NCBI GenBank assembly: GCA_944321725.1
Contig: CALUMI010000030.1
Span: 1-33,447 of the forward strand
Length of the DNA stretch: 33,447 nucleotides
Source: an uncultured Muribaculaceae bacterium
Lineage (GTDB): Bacteria > Bacteroidota > Bacteroidia > Bacteroidales > Muribaculaceae
Direction of reading: 5' to 3'
Positions 8,561-17,235 of this stretch are shown here, in pieces. Both the position numbers and the translations under genes were made by a program. The notes under the pieces were generated by a model, which did no database searches, had not been told where the DNA came from, and saw only the letters and a program-made list of their open reading frames with translations. Position 1 is the first letter of the stretch. Each line of letters opens with the position of its first letter.

Positions 8561-9145
8561 CTATCGTCCCTCATATTCACTAAGATAGGCTTCGCATACC
8601 CGGCACAGCTCGTCATACCATTCCCGGCCAAACCTCCTGACAAGAGGTGCCTCAAGAAATTGATACACACGTATGCCCTCTTTCCGTCCAAGCACCTCAG
8701 CCGCTTTGCAGATTTTCCAACGATGATAGTTCACGGCCGTAAAATCATTGTATTCTGTCAACCGCAAAGGATAAAGGTGGCAGGAAACAGGCTTGTAAAA
8801 GTCTGTGCGTCCCTCGCGATATGCTTTCTCTATCGCGCAATAGCACATTCCATTGCTGCCATAACACGTAAAAACGCAATTTTTACCGTCGACTATGGAA
8901 GTGACCAGATCTCCGTCCTCATCCACATAGCCTACACCCTGCTCTTCTATCACCGTCTTGGCTTCCGGCAAAATATCATTCCACACTTCAGGCAGAATCT
9001 CCTTCAACCGCCGGTATTCCTCTTCAGTGACAGGCGCTCCGGCATCGCCCTCTATGCAGCATTCACCAAGGCACTTCTCCAAATCGCAACAAAAAAACCG
9101 CTCGACAACATCAAGACTTACCAATACATTTCCGATCTGCAACAT
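8561..9145 (-). CDS. DUF3109 cysteine-rich protein
   Basis: A 194-residue protein of the DUF3109 family, recognised from its start MLQIGNVLVSLDVVE followed by FCCDLEKCLGECCIEGDAGAP. Cysteines at ~19, 20, 25, 29, 30, 90, 94, 101, 103, 122 and 146 probably bind a metal or iron-sulfur cluster, as in the related YkgJ-type cysteine-cluster proteins. The function of the family is unknown to me. The ATG at 9145 is chosen because the frame upstream of it (to 9238) overlaps the preceding gene and does not resemble the family. It follows the zinc-ribbon/BACON gene by 35 nt without a visible promoter. Confidence 0.88.
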   Translation of the reverse strand: MLQIGNVLVSLDVVERFFCCDLEKCLGECCIEGDAGAPVTEEEYRRLKEILPEVWNDILPEAKTVIEEQGVGYVDEDGDLVTSIVDGKNCVFTCYGSNGMCYCAIEKAYREGRTDFYKPVSCHLYPLRLTEYNDFTAVNYHRWKICKAAEVLGRKEGIRVYQFLEAPLVRRFGREWYDELCRVCEAYLSEYEGR

Positions 9146-9180
9146 AACCAACCGATTCAATTTGCCGTTGTCAATAAATG

Positions 9181-10182
9181 TCAACGCTCTCCCGTGCCGC
9201 CGCACAAACTGCAGTCCACTCTGCCCGTACCGCCGCAAACCGAACAGTCCGACATATAATAACCGCCGTAGATATTATAGTTCGTCATTTGTCCGGTTCC
9301 ACCGCACCATCCGCAGCTCACCTGTCCCCGTCCCGCGCACGCGGAGCATATACCCGACTGATAGAACGACAACGACGCCGACGTGTTGCCATCCTGCACC
9401 GTTATCTGCCCGGAGCGTCCGGAATCATAATTGGCATCGAACGAGAGTGTGAATCCCGAAGAAGTCTGGTTTGAAACACTGCAATAGTCCGGTCCGAGAA
9501 ACTCAAAGTCATCGCCATCCGTATTCATTTCAATGTCAACACTGCCACCATCGCTGTCCACTTTCACATAATTGTCCGACAACTCCAAATAAGTGGCGTG
9601 GCCATACTGCCCGACATACACCTGAGTGATGAGCTTGCCAGATTTAATCGTGACGAAATCTTCACGGTCGGAGCCGGAACGGTTCACATCGCAATAAATC
9701 GTAAACGACTTGTCGTGCTTATAGACCGTACACCATGAAGGCTCATAGGTCACGTCCCACATGTATCCGTCATAGTCAATCGAAACGCTATACTCACCTC
9801 CGACCTTAGTAAACAATATCTCGGACGGATTGGTGCGTATATATGTAGTGCTGTTTTTAAAATGGCTATACACAAGTCCGGCAACGATTGCAACAGCCAC
9901 AACAACGATAACCAGCGTTTTCCACACTTTACCCTTTTTCTTGATTGGTTGTGCGGCATTACCCGATTGGAAAGCCGCGCCATTGCCGGGTACAGGCGGA
10001 ACAGGAGGAGGCACACTCGCTTTTTCATGCTCCACTTTCACTTCCGGCTCTTTCTCAGGCTGAATTTCCGGTTCTTTCACGGATTGCGCTTCTTTTTGCG
10101 CCTCTTCGAGAGCACCGCCGCACTCCGTACAGAAATTCAAATTATCCGGATACTCCTTATTGCAATTACGACAAATTTTCAT
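9181..10182 (-). CDS. zinc-ribbon / TM / two BACON-like / DnaJ-type zinc-finger membrane protein
   Basis: This 333-residue protein has an unusual build. Residues 4-21 are a zinc ribbon (CRNC...CTEC). A charged and proline-rich linker follows (~25-80), then KKKGK and one membrane helix at ~87-105. Two beta-rich repeats at ~115-192 and ~197-276 (NPSEILFTKVGGEYSVSI; LSDNYVKVDSDGGSVDIEM; both ending in a strand plus Q) look like BACON domains. The C-terminus holds four CxxCxGxG motifs (Cys 279/282, 290/293, 313/316, 324/327), as in the DnaJ cysteine-rich zinc finger, but without a J domain. By the positive-inside rule the ribbon is cytoplasmic and the BACON and DnaJ-like parts are outside. It starts 2 nt after the PrsW-like protease gene, so the two are surely co-transcribed. 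Role unknown; a membrane sensor or protease substrate is my inference. Confidence 0.85.
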   Translation of the reverse strand: MKICRNCNKEYPDNLNFCTECGGALEEAQKEAQSVKEPEIQPEKEPEVKVEHEKASVPPPVPPVPGNGAAFQSGNAAQPIKKKGKVWKTLVIVVVAVAIVAGLVYSHFKNSTTYIRTNPSEILFTKVGGEYSVSIDYDGYMWDVTYEPSWCTVYKHDKSFTIYCDVNRSGSDREDFVTIKSGKLITQVYVGQYGHATYLELSDNYVKVDSDGGSVDIEMNTDGDDFEFLGPDYCSVSNQTSSGFTLSFDANYDSGRSGQITVQDGNTSASLSFYQSGICSACAGRGQVSCGWCGGTGQMTNYNIYGGYYMSDCSVCGGTGRVDCSLCGGTGER

Positions 10183-10184
10183 TT

Positions 10185-11345
10185 TTACGCTATCGATTTA
10201 TTTTGTTTCACCTCATCCAATCCCATATTTATCAAAATAAGCACAACAATCCACACCGCCACTGTGAGCAATATAGGCATCAGATAAATCTCCTGACCGA
10301 AGCTAATCGGCATATCCCACACAGCATGCAAAACGACAGGAATTGCAAACAATTTCAGAAAACGCGGCGACAACACAGCGTCGAAAGAAAGCGGACCGCT
10401 GCCTTTGGCTATCATCAAAGCCGCGCCTGTTATCGCTGCCCACGTCACATGTCCGCCCGGAGCGAGAAACCCGCGCAGCAAAATCAAATCCATCATGGAA
10501 TCCACATTCCCCTGAGTAGCCAACAAGAAATTAAACGCATAGCCGGCCGACTCAAACGCCGCAAACCCAGCTCCAACAGCCGAGCCGATAAGCAGGCCGC
10601 CGAGTATGTGCGAGCAACGCGGCAACTTCAAAAGCGCGATATAGACAATCACCAACTTTCCAAGCTCCTCCACTATTCCGATAATCACAGCCGCCACATA
10701 ATCGATAGACGATGGAAAAATCGTATAAAACAGCATCGTGGCAAGCAAAGAGGCGCACCCGCCGACAAGGAACACCACAATCAGCTTAAACACACTTATA
10801 TCGCGATAAGCGTTGACCTCAAGAAAAAGCACCATCGTGGTAAGAGGCACGGCAAACGAGCCCACGGCAATTATACCGGGAATCACATTCCAATTATACC
10901 ACCACTCAAAACAAAGCACAAGCAATATACATGACACCACAAACGCGAGAAACACTCGGCTGTAGAGCCAAGGGCGCGGCCATGTGGACGTAACGGCCGA
11001 GAGCGGCGGTGTGGTGCGCGCCGTACCGCAAACAAATATCTCTTCGGCCTCTTCTGTGTTATGATGCTTGAACACATCCACAAACAAATCTTTCCAATTA
11101 AGGTTAACAGGACGGTCATTCCCCATATACTCATTGATGGAACCGATTATCGATGAATTTCCTTTTACTTGCTTCGGCTGCCGACTGCCGGCATAGAAAG
11201 ACTGTCCGGCATCACCCCAAAATTGGAAAGGAGGAGGCACAGCACCGCCTCCGGCATCATTCATCAGCACGGATTTCTTACCGCAATTCCCACAGAACGC
11301 GTCTTTGTCGTCCATAGGTTTCCCACAATTGCTGCAATATTTCAT
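10185..11345 (-). CDS. PrsW-like intramembrane metalloprotease with N-terminal zinc ribbon
   Basis: A 386-residue membrane protein of the PrsW (M82) family, which in Bacillus cleaves an anti-sigma factor within the membrane. Residues 4-21 form a zinc ribbon (CSNC...CGNC), followed by a flexible linker and a soluble region to ~125. About eight to nine hydrophobic helices follow. Family motifs are visible: FLEVNAYRD (~174-182), EELGK (226-230, the two catalytic glutamates), FESAGYA (~264-270), GGHVTWAA (His299) and HAVWD (His340). It has its own Bacteroidota promoter and is the first gene of the group with the zinc-ribbon/BACON protein and DUF3109. No sigma or anti-sigma gene is nearby. PrsW family membership is secure; the substrate is unknown. 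Confidence 0.9.
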   Translation of the reverse strand: MKYCSNCGKPMDDKDAFCGNCGKKSVLMNDAGGGAVPPPFQFWGDAGQSFYAGSRQPKQVKGNSSIIGSINEYMGNDRPVNLNWKDLFVDVFKHHNTEEAEEIFVCGTARTTPPLSAVTSTWPRPWLYSRVFLAFVVSCILLVLCFEWWYNWNVIPGIIAVGSFAVPLTTMVLFLEVNAYRDISVFKLIVVFLVGGCASLLATMLFYTIFPSSIDYVAAVIIGIVEELGKLVIVYIALLKLPRCSHILGGLLIGSAVGAGFAAFESAGYAFNFLLATQGNVDSMMDLILLRGFLAPGGHVTWAAITGAALMIAKGSGPLSFDAVLSPRFLKLFAIPVVLHAVWDMPISFGQEIYLMPILLTVAVWIVVLILINMGLDEVKQNKSIA

Positions 11346-11366
11346 AACAAAATCACTTTATGTCAA

Positions 11367-11397
11367 CAAAGATAATGCAAATCGAGAGCAATGCAAA
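11367..11397 (-). promoter_or_regulatory. Bacteroidota-type promoter of the PrsW-like operon
   Basis: On the minus strand, TTTG (11397-11394), a 19-nt spacer and TATCTTTG (11374-11367) match the TTTG / TAnnTTTG consensus. The -7 box ends 21 nt before the ATG. Confidence 0.7.
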
Positions 11398-11647
11398 ATC
11401 AATCATGCGGCAACGCATGCACGGCAAGCAAACCGCCCCATGCTCCCTCACCCGCGCAACCTGACACAAATCCCGTAAAAATGACGACAGACAACAAAAC
11501 ATTATAGACAAAACAACCTATAAAACCGATAAAACGCAAGATAAAACAATGCGGGTCAAAAAAACGATTAATGCGCCGCAGCACCAAGCCGTGTTATCAG
11601 CAAATCGCCATGTCAACGCCCTTAATTGGCCTAATTGGTCTATTCCG

Positions 11648-11679
11648 GTTGGCGGCACGTTTTAAGCCCTCTAAATTTG
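11648..11679 (+). promoter_or_regulatory. Bacteroidota-type promoter of the MacAB-TolC operon
   Basis: GTTG (11648-11651), a 20-nt spacer and TAAATTTG (11672-11679) match the consensus with one mismatch in the -33 box. The -7 box ends 26 nt before the start codon of the TolC-like gene. Confidence 0.65.
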
Positions 11680-11705
11680 TAAATTGAAAATATACATCAG
11701 AATCT

Positions 11706-13022
11706 ATGTTTAAGGTAATTAAGATTGTTTTTTTATCGGTTGTCCTGACTGCCGCCGGCACAACAGCGGCAACAGAAACAACCGCCAAATGGGACTACAG
11801 GCAATGTGTCGACTACGCGCTTGAGCACAACATCGATTTGCGGAAATTGCGGCTCAACAAAGAAACCGACGACGCCACACTCGAAGAGTCGAAAGCGCAA
11901 TGGCATCCGTCGATAGATTTCGCCACCACACAAGGATTCACCAACTACGCGCGCCAACAAGAAGAAACCGACCGCAACATCTACACAGGCACTTACGGGT
12001 TAAATGCCTCATGGACGGTTTTCAACGGCAACATACGGCGCAACCAGATAAAAGCGGACGAGCTGCAAACAAAAGCGGCCCAATTAGGAATCGACGATTA
12101 TGAATACACACTGCGCACAGAGATACTCTCGCGCTACCTCAACATTCTCTATTACAAAGAATCGGCGGAGATAGCAAGACGAAGCCTCGAAGTAAGCGAA
12201 TATCAGACAAACCGCGCCAAAACATTCATGGAAGCCGGGAAAATGTCGAGGGTTGACTACTCGCAAATCGAATCGCAGTACTATTCCGACAAATACAGCC
12301 TCACATCGGCGGAAGCGTCACTCGCCTCAGCCATAACAGACCTTAAAACACTGCTCGAGCTCGACATCAACTCTGATTTCGACATAGCAACGGCCAATTT
12401 CTCAGACAGCGACGCGACAGCCGAACTGCCCGACAAGTCGGATGTATTTGCGGAAGCGTGCTCATGGGTGCCGTCGTTGCAACAAAATCTGATAGCCGGC
12501 CAAATAAGCGACTATAACCTGAAAATTGCCAAAGGCGGATATTATCCGCAAATATCGCTGAACGCCGGAGTAGCCACCGCCAACAATTCCGGCGGCGGAA
12601 ATTTCGGCACACAACTAATCGACCGTTTGAACGAACAAATTTCCATGTCGATAAGCATCCCGATTCTCGACAACAAACGCAACAAAACAGCCGTTACAAA
12701 AGCAAAAATCGACAAACTCAACTCAGAGCTTGATTTTGAGGATGCCGTAACCACTTTATCGCAGACAATCGAAAGCATCTACATCGACGCTGTCAACGCG
12801 CAGGCAAACTATCAAAGCTGCTCTGAACAAGTGAAAAGCGCCCGGCTATCCGACGAGCTCGTCAACGAGCAATTCCGGTTAGGGCTCATAAACACGCTTG
12901 AGCTGCTCAACGCCCACAACACGCTGTTTGCGGCGCAGCAGCAACAACTGCAAGCAAAATATATGGCAATACTCAACATCAAATTGCTTGAATTTTACCG
13001 TACAAGAGAAATAATATTATAA
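11706..13022 (+). CDS. TolC-family outer membrane efflux protein
   Basis: A 438-residue outer-membrane channel protein, the exit duct of a tripartite efflux pump. A signal peptide (FKVIKIVFLSVVLTAAGTTAA) is followed by WDYRQCVDYALEHNIDLR, the usual opening helix of TolC proteins. The body shows the internal duplication of long amphipathic helices with intervening strands, including a second half with NAGVATANN, IPILDNKRNK and the conserved QFRLGLINTLELLNAHNTL near the C-terminus. It is first in a six-gene operon with the adaptor, ATPase, permease and two-component system. The adaptor begins 20 nt downstream. Confidence 0.92.
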   Translation: MFKVIKIVFLSVVLTAAGTTAATETTAKWDYRQCVDYALEHNIDLRKLRLNKETDDATLEESKAQWHPSIDFATTQGFTNYARQQEETDRNIYTGTYGLNASWTVFNGNIRRNQIKADELQTKAAQLGIDDYEYTLRTEILSRYLNILYYKESAEIARRSLEVSEYQTNRAKTFMEAGKMSRVDYSQIESQYYSDKYSLTSAEASLASAITDLKTLLELDINSDFDIATANFSDSDATAELPDKSDVFAEACSWVPSLQQNLIAGQISDYNLKIAKGGYYPQISLNAGVATANNSGGGNFGTQLIDRLNEQISMSISIPILDNKRNKTAVTKAKIDKLNSELDFEDAVTTLSQTIESIYIDAVNAQANYQSCSEQVKSARLSDELVNEQFRLGLINTLELLNAHNTLFAAQQQQLQAKYMAILNIKLLEFYRTREIIL

Positions 13023-13042
13023 ATAAAATAACAACCGGTTCT

Positions 13043-14212
13043 ATGAATCTTCACAAAATAGCTGCCATTGCGGCAATATCGATTGCCGCGGCATCCTGTT
13101 CCAAAGAGAGTAAAATAACGATAGAAACAGTGACAGCCTCCAAAGGCGACATCACTGAAACAGTCACGGCCACAGGCACACTCGAAAGTGTCACGCAAGT
13201 GGATGTGGGAACACAGGTCACAGGCAAAGTGGTCAAATTGTTTGCCGACTACAATTCCATTGTGAAAAAAGGCGAGCTGATCGCAGAAATCGACAAGACT
13301 TTGCTTGAAAGCGAGGTAGAGGCGGCTGACGCCAACATGGAAAGCGCGCGCGAAACCTACGAATACACGAAAAAGAACTACGAGCGCGACAAAGCCCTAT
13401 ACGACAAACAACTAATCAGCGACTACGAGTACGAAACATCAAAAAACTCATATCGTGTGGCTGAGCTAAACTATCAAAAGAGCAAAGCCGACCGCGTGAA
13501 AGCCGCCGAAAATCTCGGATACGCCGAGATTTATGCCCCAATCGACGGAATAGTCATATCGCGGGAGGTGGAAATCGGACAAACAGTCGTGGCCAACATG
13601 GAGGTCGCCAACATATTCACAATAGCCGACCTCAACAACATGCAAGTGATAGGAGATGTTGACGAGGCCGATATAGGGCAGGTAAAAACAGGGCAAAGGG
13701 TGACATTCACAGTCGACGCGTATCCCGACGACACTTTCAGCGGCACAGTCACACAAGTGAGGCTCAATCCTACGGAGGAATCGAATGTTGTGACTTATGA
13801 GGTGGTCGTTTCAGCCGACAATTCAGAAGGCAAACTCATACCGGGACTTACAGCCAACCTGACAATCTATACCGCAGAGGCGAAAAATGCCGTGCAAATA
13901 CCTGTATCGGCTTTGAAATTCACACCGAAAGACATACCCGGACAATCATTGCCCCAACCGGCAGAAAAAGCGCCTGAAAGCGACAAACAGATGGTATGGA
14001 CGCTGCGCGACAACAAGCTCGTCCCCACACCCGTCACCACCGGAGTGAACAACGGAATAAACGTAGAAATCAAGTCAGGGCTGAATGCCGGCGACACCAT
14101 AGCCACAGGATATTCCGCAGCAATGGAAGCGCCTGATTTCGGCTCGACAGAAGAAAGCAGCCCGTTCATGCCCAAACCGCCTGGAAGCGACAAAAAGAAA
14201 GGAAAGGAATAG
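13043..14212 (+). CDS. MacA/HlyD-like periplasmic adaptor lipoprotein
   Basis: A 389-residue membrane-fusion protein that links an inner-membrane MacB-type transporter to the TolC-like channel. The N-terminus (MNLHKIAAIAAISIAAASC) ends in a lipobox-like AASC with Cys at residue 19. Lipoyl-type halves flank a coiled-coil hairpin at ~85-155 (EVEAADANMESARETYEYTKK ...), with VGTQVTGKVVKLFADYNSIVKKG before it and IYAPIDGIVISREVEIGQTV after it. Beta-barrel and membrane-proximal domains follow. A proline-rich tail (PFMPKPPGSDKKKGKE) ends the protein. The ATPase gene starts 2 nt downstream. Confidence 0.92.
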   Translation: MNLHKIAAIAAISIAAASCSKESKITIETVTASKGDITETVTATGTLESVTQVDVGTQVTGKVVKLFADYNSIVKKGELIAEIDKTLLESEVEAADANMESARETYEYTKKNYERDKALYDKQLISDYEYETSKNSYRVAELNYQKSKADRVKAAENLGYAEIYAPIDGIVISREVEIGQTVVANMEVANIFTIADLNNMQVIGDVDEADIGQVKTGQRVTFTVDAYPDDTFSGTVTQVRLNPTEESNVVTYEVVVSADNSEGKLIPGLTANLTIYTAEAKNAVQIPVSALKFTPKDIPGQSLPQPAEKAPESDKQMVWTLRDNKLVPTPVTTGVNNGINVEIKSGLNAGDTIATGYSAAMEAPDFGSTEESSPFMPKPPGSDKKKGKE

Positions 14213-14214
14213 AG

Positions 14215-14955
14215 ATGAAAGAAATCATACGTGTAGAGCACCTATGCCGCAACTTCACTGTGGGCAACGAAACGATACACGCGCTTCGCGACGTGTCGTT
14301 TACCATCGGCGAGGGCGAATTTGTCACGATAATGGGCACATCAGGCTCCGGAAAATCCACGCTTCTCAACATACTCGGATGTTTGGACACTCCCACCTCC
14401 GGAGATTACATGATTGACGGCACATCCGTAAAGAAAATGGGTAAAAACGACAGGGCGACAGTGCGCAACCGGAAAATCGGATTTGTGTTTCAGAACTACA
14501 ACCTGCTGCCAAAGACAACAGCCATAGAAAACGTGGAGCTGCCGCTATTCTACAACACGGCTGTGTCTTCGAAAGAACGCCGCCGCAGAGCCTCAGAGGC
14601 ATTAGACGCGGTAGGACTGAGCGACCGCAAAATGCACAAATCAAACCAAATGTCGGGAGGACAGCAACAGCGCGTAGCCATAGCCCGCGCTTTAGTCAAC
14701 GACCCGGTGCTGATTTTGGCCGACGAGGCCACCGGAAATCTCGACACACGCACATCGTTCAGCATACTGATGCTCTTCCAAGAATTACACCGGCGCGGCA
14801 GAACAATCATTTTCGTCACCCACAACCCGGAACTGTCGTCATTCAGCAGCCGCAATATCGTGCTGCGCGACGGAAAGATAATCTCCGACAAAATAAATCC
14901 CGAAATAAAATCGGCTGAAGAAATATACAAAACACTCCCCGTAATCAACGACTGA
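14215..14955 (+). CDS. MacB-type ABC transporter ATP-binding protein
   Basis: A 246-residue cytoplasmic ATPase of the MacB/LolD class. Motifs are complete: Walker A GTSGSGKST (41-49), Q-loop Gln93 (FVFQNYNLLPK), signature MSGGQQQR (146-153), Walker B LILADE (167-172) and the switch histidine in VTHNPE (His203). The ATPase is encoded apart from its permease, unlike E. coli MacB where both are fused. It lies 2 nt after the adaptor gene and 4 nt before the permease gene, so it is part of the same pump. Confidence 0.95.
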   Translation: MKEIIRVEHLCRNFTVGNETIHALRDVSFTIGEGEFVTIMGTSGSGKSTLLNILGCLDTPTSGDYMIDGTSVKKMGKNDRATVRNRKIGFVFQNYNLLPKTTAIENVELPLFYNTAVSSKERRRRASEALDAVGLSDRKMHKSNQMSGGQQQRVAIARALVNDPVLILADEATGNLDTRTSFSILMLFQELHRRGRTIIFVTHNPELSSFSSRNIVLRDGKIISDKINPEIKSAEEIYKTLPVIND

Positions 14956-14959
14956 CATC

Positions 14960-16180
14960 ATGAAAATAGGAAATCTTTTCAAGATAGCGCTAAAGGCTTT
15001 GAACAACAACAAAATGCGTTGTTTTCTCACGATGCTCGGCATAATCATCGGCGTGGCCTCCGTAATCACGATGCTCGCAATCGGACAAGGCTCGAAAGAC
15101 AGCATCAGAAAACAAATATCGGAAATGGGCAGCAACATGATAATGATTTTTCCGGGCAACATGGAAAGAGGCGGAGTAAGACAAAGCTCGGACGACATGC
15201 AAACAATGAAACCGGCTGATTATGAAAGCATACGCGACGAAACAAAATATGTGGCGGCTGTATCGCCAATGGGCAGCAGCTCCGGACAGTTTATTTGCGG
15301 AGCCAACAACTACCCGTCGAAAATAGAGGGCGTAAATTCCGACTATTTGGAAATACGCCAACTGAAAATTGACAACGGCAACACATTCACCGAGCAAGAC
15401 ATAAAGAGAGCGTCAAAAGTGTGCATCGTGGGACAAACCATTGTCGACAACCTTTTCCCCAACGGAGAGGATCCGATGGGAAAAGTGATACGCTTCAACT
15501 CAATTCCGTTTACAATCATCGGGGTACTCGAGTCAAAAGGCTACAATAGCATGGGGCAGGATCAGGACGATATCGTGCTTGCCCCATACACCACCGTGAT
15601 GAAACGAATACTCGCCATCGACTACATACAAGGCATATTCGCTTCGGCTCTTACAGAGGGTGTCACCGACGAGGCCATTGACGAGATTACCCAACTGCTC
15701 GACCGCAACCACAACATCAAAGACACCGACGAAGAAGACTTCAACATCCGCTCACAGCAAGAGTTAAGCGAGATGCTCAATTCAACGACAGAGATGATGA
15801 CATTGCTGTTGGCCTGCGTAGCCGGAATTTCCTTGCTTGTCGGAGGCATTGGCATCATGAACATAATGCTCGTGTCGGTCACGGAGCGCACCCGCGAAAT
15901 TGGACTGAGAATGAGCATCGGAGCCAAAGGCAAAGACATACTGACGCAATTCATCATCGAAGCCATAATAATAAGCGTCACAGGAGGAATAATCGGCGTA
16001 GTAATCGGTGGCGTTTCTTCTTTTCTCGTGAAATTTTTATTCAACTGGCCTGTTTCCATTCAAATTTATTCAGTAGTTTTGTCGTTCGTTGTATGCACGG
16101 CGACAGGCGTGTTTTTCGGATGGTATCCCGCCAAAAAAGCAGCGAATCTCGACCCCATAGAAGCGTTAAGATATGAATAG
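14960..16180 (+). CDS. MacB-type ABC transporter permease (FtsX family)
   Basis: A 406-residue inner-membrane protein with the MacB layout. One N-terminal helix (~20-42, CFLTMLGIIIGVASVITMLA) is followed by a large periplasmic domain (~45-275) and three C-terminal FtsX helices (from ~280: LLACVAGISLLVGGIGIMNIML, then IIISVTGGIIGVVIGG and SVVLSFVVCTATGVFFGW). The signatures TERTREIGLRMSIGAKG and YPAKKAANLDPIEALRYE are classic for macrolide/antimicrobial-peptide-type exporters. With the preceding ATPase it forms a mechanotransmission pump that drives the TolC channel. Its last 8 nt overlap the start of the histidine kinase gene (ATGAATAG), indicating translational coupling. Confidence 0.93.
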   Translation: MKIGNLFKIALKALNNNKMRCFLTMLGIIIGVASVITMLAIGQGSKDSIRKQISEMGSNMIMIFPGNMERGGVRQSSDDMQTMKPADYESIRDETKYVAAVSPMGSSSGQFICGANNYPSKIEGVNSDYLEIRQLKIDNGNTFTEQDIKRASKVCIVGQTIVDNLFPNGEDPMGKVIRFNSIPFTIIGVLESKGYNSMGQDQDDIVLAPYTTVMKRILAIDYIQGIFASALTEGVTDEAIDEITQLLDRNHNIKDTDEEDFNIRSQQELSEMLNSTTEMMTLLLACVAGISLLVGGIGIMNIMLVSVTERTREIGLRMSIGAKGKDILTQFIIEAIIISVTGGIIGVVIGGVSSFLVKFLFNWPVSIQIYSVVLSFVVCTATGVFFGWYPAKKAANLDPIEALRYE

Positions 16181-17234
16181 CCACTTCAACAAAACGTATG
16201 CGCTCGACATAATGATAAACGTCATTGTGCTGCTAATCGTGTTCATATTGCCCGAAATAATTTTCAACACGGCAATGGAACAACGCCATCAGAAGCCGCA
16301 ACACATAGCCGTTTACATTCATGCTATAATCTACCTGTCGGTGTTTTATCTCAACTATTTCCTGCTCGTCGACAAGCTGCTTTTCCGAAAGAAAGTGCTG
16401 GCATACATAGCCACAGCCCTGCTTCTTTCTGTGGTAATGGTAGTCCTGACTCCGATACTCCACCAAATAACCGGATCACAGCCTCCGCGCCACATCCAAA
16501 AACCCGAAAACATCTTCATACTCAGCATGATGCTTCGCGACTTTGCCATGATGATACTAACAATCGGGCTGAGCGTGGCATTAAAACTCGGCCTGCGCTG
16601 GAACAAGATAGAGAACCTCAACAAGCAGATGATTTCAGAGCAAAAGGAAATGGAGCTCACCAATCTTAAGAGCCAGCTTAACCCGCATTTCTTATTCAAC
16701 ACACTCAACAACATCTATGCCCTGATAGCCATCAATCCCGACAAAGCACAGGACGCCATACACCGGCTGAGCAAGATGCTGCGCTACATGCTTTATGAGA
16801 ACGACAAAGAAGTGCCGCTTGAAGAAGAACTGCAATTTCTGCAAAATTTCATAGAGCTGATGAAACTGCGCCTGAACAAAGAGAACCGCCTCATAGTCAA
16901 CATGCCAAAAAGCGGCACAAAAGGGCTGACCATAGCTCCCCTGCTATTCATCTCCCTGATTGAGAACGCTTTCAAGTATGGCATCAACGGCAGCAATCCT
17001 TCGGAAATATCAATCGACATAAAAGTTGATAATGCCACACTCAAATGCCGCGTGGCAAACAGCCTGTTTCCAAAGACCGATTCCGACAACAAAAACTCAG
17101 GCATAGGAATAACCAACATGCGACGCCGGTTGGCTCTGCTCTACTCAGGACGCCACGAATACAAATCCGGCTGCATCAACAACCAATATGTGGCCGAGCT
17201 GGCAATAGATTTAAAACTTAACAAACAAATTTGA
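16173..17234 (+). CDS. LytS/YehU-type sensor histidine kinase
   Basis: A 353-residue inner-membrane sensor kinase. Four hydrophobic segments (~12-32, 46-65, 74-98, 114-138) lack a large external domain, so the signal is probably sensed in or near the membrane. The HisKA_7TM-like phosphoacceptor segment LKSQLNPHFLFNTLNN places the phosphorylated histidine at residue 172. The ATP-binding domain shows an N box (SLIENAFKYG, Asn265) and a G box (GIGITNMRRRL, from ~310). It overlaps the permease gene by 8 nt and is followed after 1 nt by its LytTR regulator. Placement in the pump operon suggests it monitors envelope stress or pump substrate and feeds back on the operon. Confidence 0.93.
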   Translation: MNSHFNKTYALDIMINVIVLLIVFILPEIIFNTAMEQRHQKPQHIAVYIHAIIYLSVFYLNYFLLVDKLLFRKKVLAYIATALLLSVVMVVLTPILHQITGSQPPRHIQKPENIFILSMMLRDFAMMILTIGLSVALKLGLRWNKIENLNKQMISEQKEMELTNLKSQLNPHFLFNTLNNIYALIAINPDKAQDAIHRLSKMLRYMLYENDKEVPLEEELQFLQNFIELMKLRLNKENRLIVNMPKSGTKGLTIAPLLFISLIENAFKYGINGSNPSEISIDIKVDNATLKCRVANSLFPKTDSDNKNSGIGITNMRRRLALLYSGRHEYKSGCINNQYVAELAIDLKLNKQI

Positions 17235-17235
17235 T

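Larger units (their letters stand above)
11346..11705. other. 360-bp divergent intergenic region with two promoters
   Basis: The gap separates the PrsW-like gene (-) from the efflux operon (+). A promoter sits at each end, listed separately. The middle, about 11400-11640, has no open frame I would call a gene; a 62-codon minus-strand frame at 11399-11587 lacks any family resemblance. It holds an imperfect palindrome around TTAATTGGCCTAATTGG near 11620-11640, just upstream of the efflux promoter, which could be an operator. Confidence 0.5.

Noticed and set aside
9945..10934. 329-codon + strand frame opposite the PrsW and zinc-ribbon genes
   Set aside because: It runs antisense to two genes with clear motifs and has no recognisable protein features.
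11399..11587. 62-codon minus-strand frame in the divergent intergenic region
   Set aside because: No signal peptide, family pattern or promoter in the right place; it overlaps the region expected to hold regulatory DNA.
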